From the NCBI GenBank assembly GCA_902539165.1, contig CACBHY010000002.1, positions 165,342 through 229,341 of the forward strand: a stretch of 64,000 nucleotides of DNA. The letters are read 5' to 3'. This stretch comes from an uncultured Pelagibacteraceae bacterium. Lineage in GTDB: Bacteria; Pseudomonadota; Alphaproteobacteria; Pelagibacterales; Pelagibacteraceae. A program made the position numbers and the translations under genes. Position 1 is the stretch's first letter. Every line of letters starts with the position of its first letter. The notes below the pieces were generated by a model that was not told the DNA's origin, searched no databases, and was given only the letters and a program-made list of their open reading frames with translations. Shown piece by piece: positions 47,473-57,007 of this stretch.

Positions 47473-47873
47473 TGCTTTATTTTGCTTACGGTAGTAATTT
47501 AAATCACTTTCAGATGAAAAGAAGATGTAAGGATAGCACTTATATAAAAAAAATTAACTTAAAAGATTTTAGATTAACTTTTAGAAGCAAATACAGAGCT
47601 GCAGATATCGAGCCAAAAAAAAATTCGACTGTACCTGGTGGTTTGTTTGAGATATCAAAAAGTGATGAAAAGAAGTTAGATATTTATGAGGATTACCCAA
47701 TTTTATATAAAAAAATTTATTTTTTATATTATGGAAAAAAAGTAATGACTTATACAATGGTAAAAAAAACTCAATTTAGGTATCCAACAGAAAGATACCT
47801 GAATGTAATTAAAAGAGGCTATAAAGATTGCAAACTCAACAATAAATACCTCAAGCTTGCCTTAAGACTTTAA
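47472..47873 (+). CDS. Gamma-glutamylcyclotransferase-like (GGCT/AIG2) protein
   Basis: The 133-residue protein starts MLYFAYGSNLNHFQMKRRC, the diagnostic substrate-binding YGSNL motif of the GGCT fold, and has the candidate catalytic Glu in LDIYEDYPILY. Members release 5-oxoproline from gamma-glutamyl amines or peptides. It overlaps the CinA-like gene by one base (TAATG). The substrate is unknown. Confidence 0.87.
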   Translation: MLYFAYGSNLNHFQMKRRCKDSTYIKKINLKDFRLTFRSKYRAADIEPKKNSTVPGGLFEISKSDEKKLDIYEDYPILYKKIYFLYYGKKVMTYTMVKKTQFRYPTERYLNVIKRGYKDCKLNNKYLKLALRL

Positions 47874-47884
47874 GTCATTACATT

Positions 47885-49357
47885 TTATATAAGTAAATAA
47901 TAAAAATTAGTTTTATATAAATTCTTAAATATTCCTTTTTTTTTGTATAAATCTGCTTGATTTTTATCCTTAGTAATAAAAGCTTTAACTTCACAATAAT
48001 TATTATCATTTTTTAACAACACATCCTTAGGATAATAATCTTTTAAATAAGGATGATTTAAAAACCACCCTCCCCAATTGCAAATTTTATGCATTTCCCC
48101 CTCCAAACTATTGGTATAAAAATTATAATCATCTGAGAATATATTTTGATAATAAATATTCTCTTTTTTTAAAATAGGCAGAATATTGTTTTTAATATCT
48201 TTATTAACTTTATATCTATTAATTACATCCCTAGAATAATTATCAGTGACATAAATCAAATGCCCAAATAAAAGAATAAGAGTTAAGTAATAGTAAAATC
48301 TATTTTTAACAAAATATTTATAAGTTAACAAAACAGAGATAAAACAGAAAAATATTCCAGGGTAATAACCTCTATGATAACCAGCTAGAACAATTAATAT
48401 AAATACAGTAAATAAAATAAAAGAATAAATGATAATTTTATTTTTAGTTAAGTAAAATGTAATCACAAAACATATGATAAATGGATAAATAATTCTTAAC
48501 ACACCCCTCAGGTGACTCGAAACTGCATTTAAAACTTCATTAAAACTAACCTGTGATATATTGAAATTTTTTACCTCTTCAGCTTCTAGCACATACTTTA
48601 AATTTCTCCAGTCTCCCCATGTATCACCACGAAAAAAATAATGTAGTTTAAATGAGGTTTGCCAATTTACAACTGCATCAATTGTGTACAAATGGATTTG
48701 TGAAATTAAAGTTGGAAATATCAATAATATTAAAAATAGAAAATATTTTTTAAAAAAAAAAATTATTTTTTTTTTATTATAATGTTCAAAAATTAAAAAA
48801 TTTATAAAAAATAAAATAACAAAAAAAGGCCCATGGTGCCTAAATAACATAGATATACCAATTAGTGTAAGTCCGGAAAGGTATAAAAAGTAATTGTTTT
48901 TAAAGTAGTACCCGTAAATAAAAATTAACAAGCCATTGTACAATAAAAGCAAAAATATACTATCAGAATGGTTGAATCCTATTGTAACCAGTAAAATTAA
49001 ATGAAATAAAATTGATGTGATGTAAATAACATTTTTGCCTTCACTAAGATTTTTGCAAAATAAATTTAAAATTGAACTTAATGAAAAACTACTTAAAATG
49101 CTTAATGAAACAATGATTATAGAAAGTGTATTTAAGTTGTTTGAAAAAATTAATGAGTAATATGTATATCCTGGCCCATATATACCGTTAATAAATTTCA
49201 AATTTCCATCTAGAGGAGTAATTTTAAATATATGAAGTATATCATTCGTCTGTGGATATCCGTCAACTAAAAGAATACTTAAAATAAAAATCAAATGAAA
49301 TATTATTAAGATGATATTAAGCTTATTTTGTAATTTGATGTTTGGTTCATCTAACAT
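47885..49357 (-). CDS. Polytopic membrane protein, possible GT-C-type glycosyltransferase
   Basis: I do not recognise a specific family. The 490-residue protein has about 10-11 hydrophobic helices in the first 370 residues and a mostly soluble tail of about 110 residues. A loop after the first helix contains DGYPQTNDILHIFKI, and there is a RHHGPF pair at a membrane boundary. This layout resembles lipid-linked-sugar glycosyltransferases of the GT-C/PMT kind, but no decisive motif is seen. It is extremely AT-rich. It lies between the GGCT and methyltransferase genes, which suggests but does not prove an envelope-polysaccharide role. Confidence 0.55.
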   Translation of the reverse strand: MLDEPNIKLQNKLNIILIIFHLIFILSILLVDGYPQTNDILHIFKITPLDGNLKFINGIYGPGYTYYSLIFSNNLNTLSIIIVSLSILSSFSLSSILNLFCKNLSEGKNVIYITSILFHLILLVTIGFNHSDSIFLLLLYNGLLIFIYGYYFKNNYFLYLSGLTLIGISMLFRHHGPFFVILFFINFLIFEHYNKKKIIFFFKKYFLFLILLIFPTLISQIHLYTIDAVVNWQTSFKLHYFFRGDTWGDWRNLKYVLEAEEVKNFNISQVSFNEVLNAVSSHLRGVLRIIYPFIICFVITFYLTKNKIIIYSFILFTVFILIVLAGYHRGYYPGIFFCFISVLLTYKYFVKNRFYYYLTLILLFGHLIYVTDNYSRDVINRYKVNKDIKNNILPILKKENIYYQNIFSDDYNFYTNSLEGEMHKICNWGGWFLNHPYLKDYYPKDVLLKNDNNYCEVKAFITKDKNQADLYKKKGIFKNLYKTNFYYLLI

Positions 49358-49447
49358 AAAAAATAACTATATTAAATTTGTTAAAAAATCAAAATATCAT
49401 AATACTTTTTTAAAACTAAATGATATGAATAAAAAATTTTGTATTAT

Positions 49448-50161
49448 ATGAGTAATTTTTTAAATTATAATGGTTGGGAATTAGATTTCTTTGATAAAGC
49501 AAATAATTTTAGAGATTATCAAATTGATATTATTAAAAACAATCTATCTGGTAGCGTTGTTGAAATAGGCCCTGGTAATGGTTCATTGTGTGAAAAATAT
49601 AATATTTTCTGCGAAAGAGTTGTATTATTTGAACCATCAAAAAATTTATTTAGTAATTTAGAAAGAAAATTCAAATCTAATAAAAAAATTGAGTTAAATA
49701 ATAATGAATTTATTTTTTCAGGAAAGAAATTTGATTGTTTTTTATTAATGGATGTTATTGAGCATATTAAAGACCCAAAAATCTTATTAAAAAATTTATA
49801 TAATTCTTTAAATGATAATGGAAAAATAATAATAAATGTTCCTGCTTTTCAACACCTGTACTCAAAATTCGATAAAGATGTAGGTCATTTCAAGAGATAT
49901 AGTAAAAAATCATTTCTTGGTGAATTATCGTTAATTCAACCAAATAATATTAAAATGAAATATTACGACTCATTAGGTTATTTTTTATCAGCAATATCCC
50001 AACTTTTTTTTTTACTATCTAGTAAGTATAATAAAAACTACAAAAACGGCTTCCAAAAAAAAATTAAACTGTGGAATTTTTTAATACCAATTTCGAAGAT
50101 ATTTGACAAATGTCTTTTTAATTCAGTTGGAAAATCTCTTTTCATTGTTATTTATAAATAA
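49448..50161 (+). CDS. Class I SAM-dependent methyltransferase
   Basis: The protein uses the ATG at 49448 (237 residues); the track's start at 49439 is a TTG. The SAM-binding glycine loop is VVEIGPGNGSLCE, the acidic end of strand 2 is VVLFEPSK, and motif FDCFLLMDVIEHIKDPKILL follows, all typical of the Methyltransf_11/23 group. The C-terminal part has a hydrophobic stretch (SAISQLFFLLSS) that may contact the membrane. Its substrate is unknown; similar proteins modify sugars or lipids of the cell envelope. It overlaps the track's PQQ-dehydrogenase ORF but not the start I prefer for that gene. Confidence 0.8.
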   Translation: MSNFLNYNGWELDFFDKANNFRDYQIDIIKNNLSGSVVEIGPGNGSLCEKYNIFCERVVLFEPSKNLFSNLERKFKSNKKIELNNNEFIFSGKKFDCFLLMDVIEHIKDPKILLKNLYNSLNDNGKIIINVPAFQHLYSKFDKDVGHFKRYSKKSFLGELSLIQPNNIKMKYYDSLGYFLSAISQLFFLLSSKYNKNYKNGFQKKIKLWNFLIPISKIFDKCLFNSVGKSLFIVIYK

Positions 50162-50165
50162 TTAT

Positions 50166-52214
50166 ATGTTAAAAAATTTTTTTACTAATCCTAAAATTAT
50201 AATTTTTTTAATTTCTTTAATTTTTTTAAATAATTTGACAACATCATCTTATTCAGAAAACTGGTATACGAGTTCTGGTAATTACCATTCTACCAAATAT
50301 TCAATTATAGATCAAATTAACAATAAAAATGTTCAAAACCTTAAAAATATTTGGACTTATGAAAATGGTTTTCAACCTAGTAAAAATGAATTTTTTTATA
50401 ACAATCAAGCAACTCCAGTTTTTACTGGAAAAAATTTAATAGTTACGAGTTTAGACAAATTCCTAATCTCACTAGATCCTGAAAATGGTACAGAAAGATG
50501 GAGAACTAAGATTGATAGTCCAGGCCCAATTGCTAGAAGAGGTATAACATTTTATGATGAAAATATATTTGTACCAACTACTGATGGCGTACATGTTATA
50601 AATGAAAAAAATGGAAAACATAATCATGATTTTGGAGTTAATGGTATCATTGGTGTTAAAGAAAAGATAATCTCCTTAGTCCCACCAATAATTAATAAAA
50701 ATAAAATTTTTATTATATACAAGTCATTCATCACCTCCCATGAATTACCTTCTGGCAAACTAATTTGGAAAAAAAAATTAAATGGTGCAAGAGTCTGGTC
50801 AGGCGTTTCTTTTGATGAAACAGAAAATACAATAATATTTGTCACCAGTAATCTTGTAGATTTATTAGGAGATACAAACATTGAAAATGATTATTCGAAC
50901 AGTTTAGTCTTATTAGATGCTCTAAGTGGTAAAACTAAATGTAAATTTAAAGATACTATTCATGATCATTGGGATTTAGACATGGTTGGAAATCCAATTG
51001 TGAAAAAAAGTGATAATAATACTGTTGTCTATGGATTTTCTAAAACAGGAAATACCTTCGTCGTAGATGTTAAAACTTGTGAACTTTTAAATAAAGACTC
51101 AATTAATCGATTAAATGTCGATTCCAATTCACCAATAGAAGGCCAAACTTACTCTGATTACCAAATTAAAGTAAAGAACCCCTTCAATTTAATGGAAATA
51201 GGTTATGGAAGTAAATCATACCTGGATTATATTAAGAATGACAAAGAAAATTTAGAATATGTAAAACACAGGGTAAGAAATTCAAAATTTGGCTCAGGAT
51301 ATATTCCACTTTCATTTGATTACGATGTTATAATGTTAGGTTTACATGGTGGACCTGAATGGCCAGGAGGAACATATGATATTTTAAATAATCAAATTAT
51401 TGTTCCAACTAATCATTATCCATGGATTATAAGGTCTTATTACGGATGTTGTGTAAGAGACGAAATATCTAGGACAAAAAGAAAAACTCAGGAATTCTTA
51501 ACAAGTTTAAAAGAGATTAAGGGTAAAATAATCTATAATAACAAATGTAAATCTTGTCATGGAAAAAATAAAAATGGTTTATATATGTCTGAAATTAAAG
51601 GCGATAAATATATTCCATCATTAAATGGCATAAGCAGATTAAATAAATTTGCTTCACTTAAAGATAGTAAAAGTTTTAATTATTCTCATAAGTATTCTTC
51701 TAAGATTAAAATTAATAACTATGAGTTAGAGGATCTTAGAAGATATTTTATAAATAGAGATAATTACTTATATGAAAATAAACTTCTAGACAAAAGGGCA
51801 GATTGGCAGTTACTTTTAGATAAATATGGTAACTTTGCATCAGTTCCTCCATATGGTAAAATAACTTCATTTTCTACAATTACTGGGAAAAAAAAATGGC
51901 AAATTCCATTTGGTGTAAAAAAATTATCTGAAACTTCAAGGGTTGAGGGTGATATAAATTTTGGTGGATTATTATCTACTAAAGGAAACATTACTTTTGC
52001 AACTGGAACATCCGATCAAAAAATTTACGGATATGACTCTCTTACAGGAAAAACGTTATGGGAGTATAAAATGAAGTTTGCAGGGTCTTCACCTCCTATG
52101 ACTTATTATTATCAGGGTAATCAATATATTATAGTAAACTCAAGTGGTGGAAAATACTATGGATATAATAATTCTAATTATGGTGATAAGATATATTCGT
52201 TTATTTTGAAATAA
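50166..52214 (+). CDS. PQQ-dependent dehydrogenase with c-type heme motif
   Basis: From the ATG at 50166 (682 residues) there is a signal peptide, KIIIFLISLIFLNNLTTSSYS. The mature start NWYTSSGNYHSTKYSIIDQINNKNVQNL is the first blade of quinoprotein beta-propellers such as glucose and alcohol dehydrogenases. Repeated blades carry LDPENGTERW, LDALSGKTKC and YDSLTGKTLWEY. A cytochrome c motif CKSCHGK lies about two-thirds along, inserted in the propeller region. It should oxidise a sugar or alcohol in the periplasm and pass electrons through the heme. No pqq biosynthesis genes occur in the window, so PQQ must come from elsewhere. The substrate is unknown. Confidence 0.8.
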   Translation: MLKNFFTNPKIIIFLISLIFLNNLTTSSYSENWYTSSGNYHSTKYSIIDQINNKNVQNLKNIWTYENGFQPSKNEFFYNNQATPVFTGKNLIVTSLDKFLISLDPENGTERWRTKIDSPGPIARRGITFYDENIFVPTTDGVHVINEKNGKHNHDFGVNGIIGVKEKIISLVPPIINKNKIFIIYKSFITSHELPSGKLIWKKKLNGARVWSGVSFDETENTIIFVTSNLVDLLGDTNIENDYSNSLVLLDALSGKTKCKFKDTIHDHWDLDMVGNPIVKKSDNNTVVYGFSKTGNTFVVDVKTCELLNKDSINRLNVDSNSPIEGQTYSDYQIKVKNPFNLMEIGYGSKSYLDYIKNDKENLEYVKHRVRNSKFGSGYIPLSFDYDVIMLGLHGGPEWPGGTYDILNNQIIVPTNHYPWIIRSYYGCCVRDEISRTKRKTQEFLTSLKEIKGKIIYNNKCKSCHGKNKNGLYMSEIKGDKYIPSLNGISRLNKFASLKDSKSFNYSHKYSSKIKINNYELEDLRRYFINRDNYLYENKLLDKRADWQLLLDKYGNFASVPPYGKITSFSTITGKKKWQIPFGVKKLSETSRVEGDINFGGLLSTKGNITFATGTSDQKIYGYDSLTGKTLWEYKMKFAGSSPPMTYYYQGNQYIIVNSSGGKYYGYNNSNYGDKIYSFILK

Positions 52215-52225
52215 ATCGTTAAAAA

Positions 52226-53494
52226 TTAATTATATTTTTTTTCTAGAATTAAATCTAAAAATAAAGAGGCAGTCCAAGAAAAGTTTTTGGCACCGTATGG
52301 ATTACCATTATTGGTATCAAAATACTCATAAAATCCACTTTTTTTAACTAGATCAATTGTTTTCCTTCGCACTAAGTTTGCAAATTTTTTATCTTTATCT
52401 TTTAGTCCTTGATATATTATCCAGTTACAATTAATCCAAACTGGGCCTCTCCAATATCTTTTTTCCTCATACTTAATGTTATTAGGTTTAATACTAGAGA
52501 AAAAAAACTTATCCTTGGAGTTATGTTTTCTAAGTGTTTTAATAATTTCTTTGTTAATTAACTTGTTCTTTAAATCTGCAAATAAAATAAAATAATTAGT
52601 TATAGAAGGTGCTGTTATTTTTTTTTTATTTTTTATATCATAATTGACAAAACTTTTTTTCCTTTTGTCATATAATTTTTCAATTTGAGTTTCAGATTTT
52701 ACGATATAATTTTGTATATCTTTATATTCAAGATTAAATTTTTTAAGTAAACTTAATAGATCTTTATTAGCTTTTAAAAAAATAGAATTAAATCCAACAT
52801 CAACTACGTTAAACATTGAATTTTGATAAAGTTTTTTTGGATCATATTTATTTTTTCTTAAATGATTTTTTATAGTCACATATCTGTCATAGTCGATGTC
52901 TAAAGGCCTGAAATCAGGATTAATAATTTTGTTATCTCCTCTTTTGTATTTTAAATTTTTCTCAATTTTAATTGCATTTAATGGTTTGTCCCATAATGGT
53001 GAGTTATCATATCCACTTTCCCATGGGTGTAAAATTGAGACTAGACCTGAATTTTTAGGGTCTCTGTATTTTAGTAACCATTGATGATACTTTGTAATTT
53101 TTTTGATTATTGATTTAATTTTAAATTTATCTTTATTTTTAATTATAATTTTTTCTAAAATTTTTCTTAACATAATAGCCAATATTGGCGGCTGTGTTAT
53201 TCCAGAGGATCTAATTTTATTTCCACAATTCCATACAGAGTGATTTGGATAATAATTCGTATTTAAATCATGAAATAAAATATGTGGGACCATACCGTCA
53301 TTCCATTGACCTCTCAAAAGTGTATTAATTTCCTCTAACGCGAACTTGAGATTAAAATGAGAGTAACCTAAAGCAATAAATCCAGAATCCCAATTCCATT
53401 GGGCTGGGTATAATTTATTGTTAGTTGGTAATGTATAACCTTTTTTTCTATTACCTAATAAAACTTTTTTTGCTTGGTTTATTTCGTTCAACAT
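52226..53494 (-). CDS. GH63-like glycosidase, probable glucosylglycerate/mannosylglycerate hydrolase
   Basis: The 422-residue (alpha/alpha)6-barrel glycosidase has LYPAQWNWDSGFIALGY, LRGQWNDGMVPHILF, HPWESGYDNSPLWD (candidate catalytic acid Asp), YWRGPVWINCNWIIYQGL and a C-terminal YFDTNNGNPYGAKNFSWTA. These fit the GH63 mannosyl-/glucosyl-glycerate hydrolases rather than trehalases. Its start shares a base with the GpgS stop, so it probably recycles the solute made by the two upstream genes to sugar plus glycerate. The sugar specificity is inferred from context. Confidence 0.8.
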   Translation of the reverse strand: MLNEINQAKKVLLGNRKKGYTLPTNNKLYPAQWNWDSGFIALGYSHFNLKFALEEINTLLRGQWNDGMVPHILFHDLNTNYYPNHSVWNCGNKIRSSGITQPPILAIMLRKILEKIIIKNKDKFKIKSIIKKITKYHQWLLKYRDPKNSGLVSILHPWESGYDNSPLWDKPLNAIKIEKNLKYKRGDNKIINPDFRPLDIDYDRYVTIKNHLRKNKYDPKKLYQNSMFNVVDVGFNSIFLKANKDLLSLLKKFNLEYKDIQNYIVKSETQIEKLYDKRKKSFVNYDIKNKKKITAPSITNYFILFADLKNKLINKEIIKTLRKHNSKDKFFFSSIKPNNIKYEEKRYWRGPVWINCNWIIYQGLKDKDKKFANLVRRKTIDLVKKSGFYEYFDTNNGNPYGAKNFSWTASLFLDLILEKKYN

Positions 53495-54714
53495 TAAAGA
53501 TAATGCATATTATCTTCATTTACTGCTTTTTCCAATCTAATTAAAAAATCAGGAATTGCACTTTTTACTCTACTCCATGTTGGAATAAAAGGAGCATCCA
53601 TCGGGTTTAAATAAAAGTCCTCTCCAGCTTTAATGATGTTACTCGAAAACAGTTCGACCGCTTTTTCTTCAGTATGCGAGTCAAATTTTAACCCATTCAT
53701 TTCCGCATCAGCCCTGTAAGCGTCTATTAAATCTAAAGCGGATCTATAATAAGTAGCTTTTAACGACCTTAATTGCTCTCTACTAAATGAATGACCTTGT
53801 GTAGCTAATTTTTTGATAAAAGTTTTAATAATATCAATTGACATTCTTGATAAACCTTTTTTTTCGTCATCTTGTGACAAATCTTGATGCTTATGATCAT
53901 AGGTATCTGCAAGATCTACCTGGCAAATATTTTGAGGTGAAAAATTTCTTTGCATTTCAGATAAAATGCCAATTTCTATACCCCAGTCCGATGAAATTCT
54001 AAGTTCAGGTAGAATATTTCTTCTAAACGAAAATTCACCTGCTAGAGGGTATTTAAACGACTTCATAAAGTCTAAATAATCACTTTTACCAATTGTTTTT
54101 TCTAAAGCGTTTAATATAGGAAAAACTAATAGTCTTGCTACACGTCCATTCATTTTATTATCAGCAACCCTTGGATAAAAACCTTTACAAAACTCAAAAT
54201 TAAATAAAGGGTTCACAACTGGGTAAAACAATTTTGCAAGCATTCTTCTGTCATAAGTCTTAATATCACAATCATGCAAAGCAACTGACCTTGCGCTGTC
54301 TCTTGCAATAGACATTCCTATGCAATACCAAACGTTTCTTCCTTTTCCATATTCATTTGGTGCCAACCCTTTTTTTTGCAATTCTCTATCTAATTTTTTT
54401 AAATTAGGTCCATCATTCCAAAGAATAGTAAAAGGAGTTTCTAATTTTTCAAAAAAATTCCAGGCCTTCCTTGCCTGTGCTTCACTTGCTTGATCTAAAC
54501 CAATTATTATATGATTAATATAATTAGTCTTACTTATCTCAGACACTATCTTAGGTAACGCATCACCCGTAAGCTCAGAATAAAGACATGGCAATATAAG
54601 TTCCATCTTTCTCTCTTTAGAAAAACCTAAAAGTTCTTTTTCAATTTGCTCTAATGATTTTGTTCCAAAATCGTGAAGGGTTGAAATTATTCCATTCTGA
54701 GAAAAATCACTCAT
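53494..54714 (-). CDS. gpgS: Glucosyl-3-phosphoglycerate synthase-like glycosyltransferase
   Basis: The 406-residue GT-A glycosyltransferase is recognisable from LVLPCLYSELTGDALP-like sequence (here LILPCLYSELTG), HIIIGLDQASEAQARKAW, ILWNDGPNLKKLDREL, APNEYGKGRNVWYCIG, the metal-binding DxD at HDCDIKTYDRRML (about residue 148) and YPLAGEFSFRRNILPELRISSDWGIEIG. It should transfer glucose from a nucleotide sugar to 3-phosphoglycerate. The product is dephosphorylated by the HAD phosphatase encoded 11 bases upstream, giving the compatible solute glucosylglycerate. A mannosyl version is less likely but not excluded. Confidence 0.82.
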   Translation of the reverse strand: MSDFSQNGIISTLHDFGTKSLEQIEKELLGFSKERKMELILPCLYSELTGDALPKIVSEISKTNYINHIIIGLDQASEAQARKAWNFFEKLETPFTILWNDGPNLKKLDRELQKKGLAPNEYGKGRNVWYCIGMSIARDSARSVALHDCDIKTYDRRMLAKLFYPVVNPLFNFEFCKGFYPRVADNKMNGRVARLLVFPILNALEKTIGKSDYLDFMKSFKYPLAGEFSFRRNILPELRISSDWGIEIGILSEMQRNFSPQNICQVDLADTYDHKHQDLSQDDEKKGLSRMSIDIIKTFIKKLATQGHSFSREQLRSLKATYYRSALDLIDAYRADAEMNGLKFDSHTEEKAVELFSSNIIKAGEDFYLNPMDAPFIPTWSRVKSAIPDFLIRLEKAVNEDNMHYL

Positions 54715-54725
54715 AGGATAGATTA

Positions 54726-55529
54726 TTAATTTTTAATAATTTTAACTAGAGCCTTTTTGATCACATCTGCCCAGCCCTCTGGGGATGGCTTATTTGTTAT
54801 TGTTATATTGTTTATAGGGATTTCATCTAAGGTAAATTTATCATTAAACACCAAACAAGGAAAATCACTCGTTTTAAGCATATCTAAATCATTATAATTA
54901 TCACCAACAGCTATTGTTTTTACATTTTTGTTATTTTTTTTGAAAAATCTAACAAACACATTTAGTGCCTTAGCTTTATTCACTTTGTCAGTTAAATTAA
55001 TTACTCTTCCACCTTCTTGCGCTGCAAGATTTTCACTTTTTAAAATTCTAAATAATTCATTTTTCTCACTCTTGTTTCCTTCAAATAAAAAGGGAATTGT
55101 ATATTTGCGATCTAAAGCCATTTTTAGTTTTTCGTCCCCTAAACCAAAAATTAAACTTTGTTTTTTCTTATCCATATCAGATAACCATTTACATTTATTT
55201 TGTAAATTTGCTGGTATAGATTTTTCAAAAATTTTAATCAAATTATCTTTCTCTCTACTGAGAATTAATTCTTTAGGTAAATTTGAATTTATTAGATTTA
55301 AACCATTTATAGCTGCACCGTTTTCAGAAATATAAGGTAAATCTGATCCAAGCTCGTTATTAAATTCTAAAATCTCTTTTTCTGTTTTACTTGTGTTGGG
55401 TATTATGAAAATTCCTTGGGAAAGAAGTAATTTCAGATAGTCTTTTATTTCATCAAATTTGAATGTGTCTCTATGGAGAAGAGAGCCATCAAGATCAGTA
55501 AAAATTAGAATTTTATAATTTTTATTCAT
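54726..55529 (-). CDS. HAD-IIB phosphatase, glucosyl/mannosyl-3-phosphoglycerate phosphatase
   Basis: The 267-residue HAD enzyme starts YKILIFTDLDGSLLHRDTF, with motif II at IPNTSKTEKEI, a type C2 cap, and motif IV TIAVGDNYNDLDMLKTSDFPCLVFN. The sequence SENGAAI is typical of the MpgP/YedP branch of HAD-IIB. It should dephosphorylate the product of the next gene, GpgS. It is first of the three-gene run. The ribosome-binding region is AT-rich with no strong Shine-Dalgarno. Confidence 0.82.
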   Translation of the reverse strand: MNKNYKILIFTDLDGSLLHRDTFKFDEIKDYLKLLLSQGIFIIPNTSKTEKEILEFNNELGSDLPYISENGAAINGLNLINSNLPKELILSREKDNLIKIFEKSIPANLQNKCKWLSDMDKKKQSLIFGLGDEKLKMALDRKYTIPFLFEGNKSEKNELFRILKSENLAAQEGGRVINLTDKVNKAKALNVFVRFFKKNNKNVKTIAVGDNYNDLDMLKTSDFPCLVFNDKFTLDEIPINNITITNKPSPEGWADVIKKALVKIIKN

Positions 55530-55610
55530 TAAGGAATATTATAATGTTTTTTATTGATGAAAAAGCTTTTAGGGATCGTGGTTATGGGATTTATAAGATA
55601 TTAAATCATC

Positions 55611-56825
55611 ATGAATATAAAATCTTATAAATATTCTCTTTATGATTTTGCTAATTCTGCTTTTACAACAGTTATTATAACTTTTGTTTTCTCAAATTAT
55701 TTTGCGGAGTCAATTGTCCAAGATATGGTTAATGGCCAAGCATATTGGGGTTGGGCCATTGCAATATCAGGATTATGCATTGCATTTAGCGGACCTTTTT
55801 TAGGAAATTTAGCTGATCAGAAGAATTTAAACTCTATCATCTTAAAAACAAGTACCTATTTATGCATACTTTTTACTGCAGCATTATGGTTTGCAAAACC
55901 ATCTTCTGAATATATTTTATTTACCTTAATCATAGTTTGTTTAGCAAACTATTTTTATGAACTAAGTTCTATTTTCTATAATTCTTTATTAATTCATTCA
56001 GCAGATAAGCAAAATGTGGGCAAGGTGTCTGGTTTTGCTTTTGCACTTGGGTATTTGGGTGGCATTATCACACTTATTTTAAGTATTATTTTATTAATTC
56101 AATCAAATTATTTAATCGATTTAGATCAAAAAATTAATTTTAGATCTTGTGCTATTTTTGTAGCTCTTTGGTTTCTCATTTTTTCTTATCCATTATTGAA
56201 TCAAACAAAATATAAAAAAGTTGAACCAAACAAAAAGAAATCAAATAGTTTAAAAAAAATTCTTTGGAATAATGGTCTTACTAACACAACTAGATTTTTG
56301 TTTGCAAGGCTACTTTATGCTGATGGTTTAAATACCATTTTTGTCATGGGAGGTATTTTTGCTGTTGGGGTATTTAGTTTATCAATAAATGAACTTTTAA
56401 TAATGTCTGTTTTAATGAATGTTGCTGCTCTATTAGGCGCTAGTTTTGGTGGATACTTCAATGATAAATATAATTCAAAAAAAACAATTTCTTTTTCCTT
56501 AATATGTCTTATTTTTTTCTCCATTTTAATTATTTTTACACAGTCAAAAATTAATTTTTTTATTTTTTCATTTTTCTTGGGATTATTTATAGGACCAATA
56601 CAATCTGCTAGTAGGGTCATGATAACTAAATTAATAAAAATTGAGGATCAGAATAAAGCCTTTGGGTTATTTGCTACTTCTGGAAAGCTGACGTCTTTTT
56701 TTGGCCCATTTTTAGTAGGAACCATTACTTTTATAACTGAAAATCAAAGGATAGGTTTTGCCTCAGTTCTTTTACTGCTCTTTTCTGGATGGATCATATT
56801 GCATAGAACAAAGGGATTGAAATAA
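55611..56825 (+). CDS. UMF1-family MFS transporter
   Basis: The 404-residue protein has about 12 membrane helices and begins YKYSLYDFANSAFTTVIITFVFSNYFAE, the typical opening of the UMF1/Atg22-like branch of the major facilitator superfamily. GPFLGNLADQKNLN is the loop 2-3 motif. Prokaryotic members have no firmly assigned substrates. It is divergent from the glucosylglycerate gene set with an 81-base gap and may or may not be related to it. No signal suggests a broken gene. Confidence 0.83.
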   Translation: MNIKSYKYSLYDFANSAFTTVIITFVFSNYFAESIVQDMVNGQAYWGWAIAISGLCIAFSGPFLGNLADQKNLNSIILKTSTYLCILFTAALWFAKPSSEYILFTLIIVCLANYFYELSSIFYNSLLIHSADKQNVGKVSGFAFALGYLGGIITLILSIILLIQSNYLIDLDQKINFRSCAIFVALWFLIFSYPLLNQTKYKKVEPNKKKSNSLKKILWNNGLTNTTRFLFARLLYADGLNTIFVMGGIFAVGVFSLSINELLIMSVLMNVAALLGASFGGYFNDKYNSKKTISFSLICLIFFSILIIFTQSKINFFIFSFFLGLFIGPIQSASRVMITKLIKIEDQNKAFGLFATSGKLTSFFGPFLVGTITFITENQRIGFASVLLLLFSGWIILHRTKGLK

Positions 56826-56917
56826 TGTTTGTACGCAGAGAATTAATTAAAAAAATTTTACTTATTCATCTTGTTCAATTATAAATATTAGCATAAACAC
56901 TCATGAAATTCATTAAT

Positions 56918-57003
56918 GCCCTCGTGGTGAAATTGGTAGACACAAAGGACTTAAAATCCTTGCCGCTTGCGGAGTGCCAGTTCGAGTCTGGCCGAGGGCA
57001 CCA
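56918..57003 (+). tRNA. tRNA-Leu (anticodon TAA)
   Basis: GCCCTCG pairs with CGAGGGC as the acceptor stem, followed by discriminator A and an encoded CCA. The anticodon arm is AAGGA-CTTAAAA-TCCTT, giving TAA, and the long variable arm TGCCGCTTGCGGAGTGCCA-like region is that of a class II leucine tRNA. The T-loop GTTCGAGTC is canonical. The encoded CCA is followed after only four bases by the nadK ATG. Confidence 0.97.
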
Positions 57004-57007
57004 CTAA

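Noticed and set aside
54928-55335. 135-aa plus-strand ORF
   Set aside because: Antisense shadow of the HAD phosphatase with its intact motifs.
56315-56620. 101-aa minus-strand ORF
   Set aside because: Antisense shadow of the UMF1 transporter.
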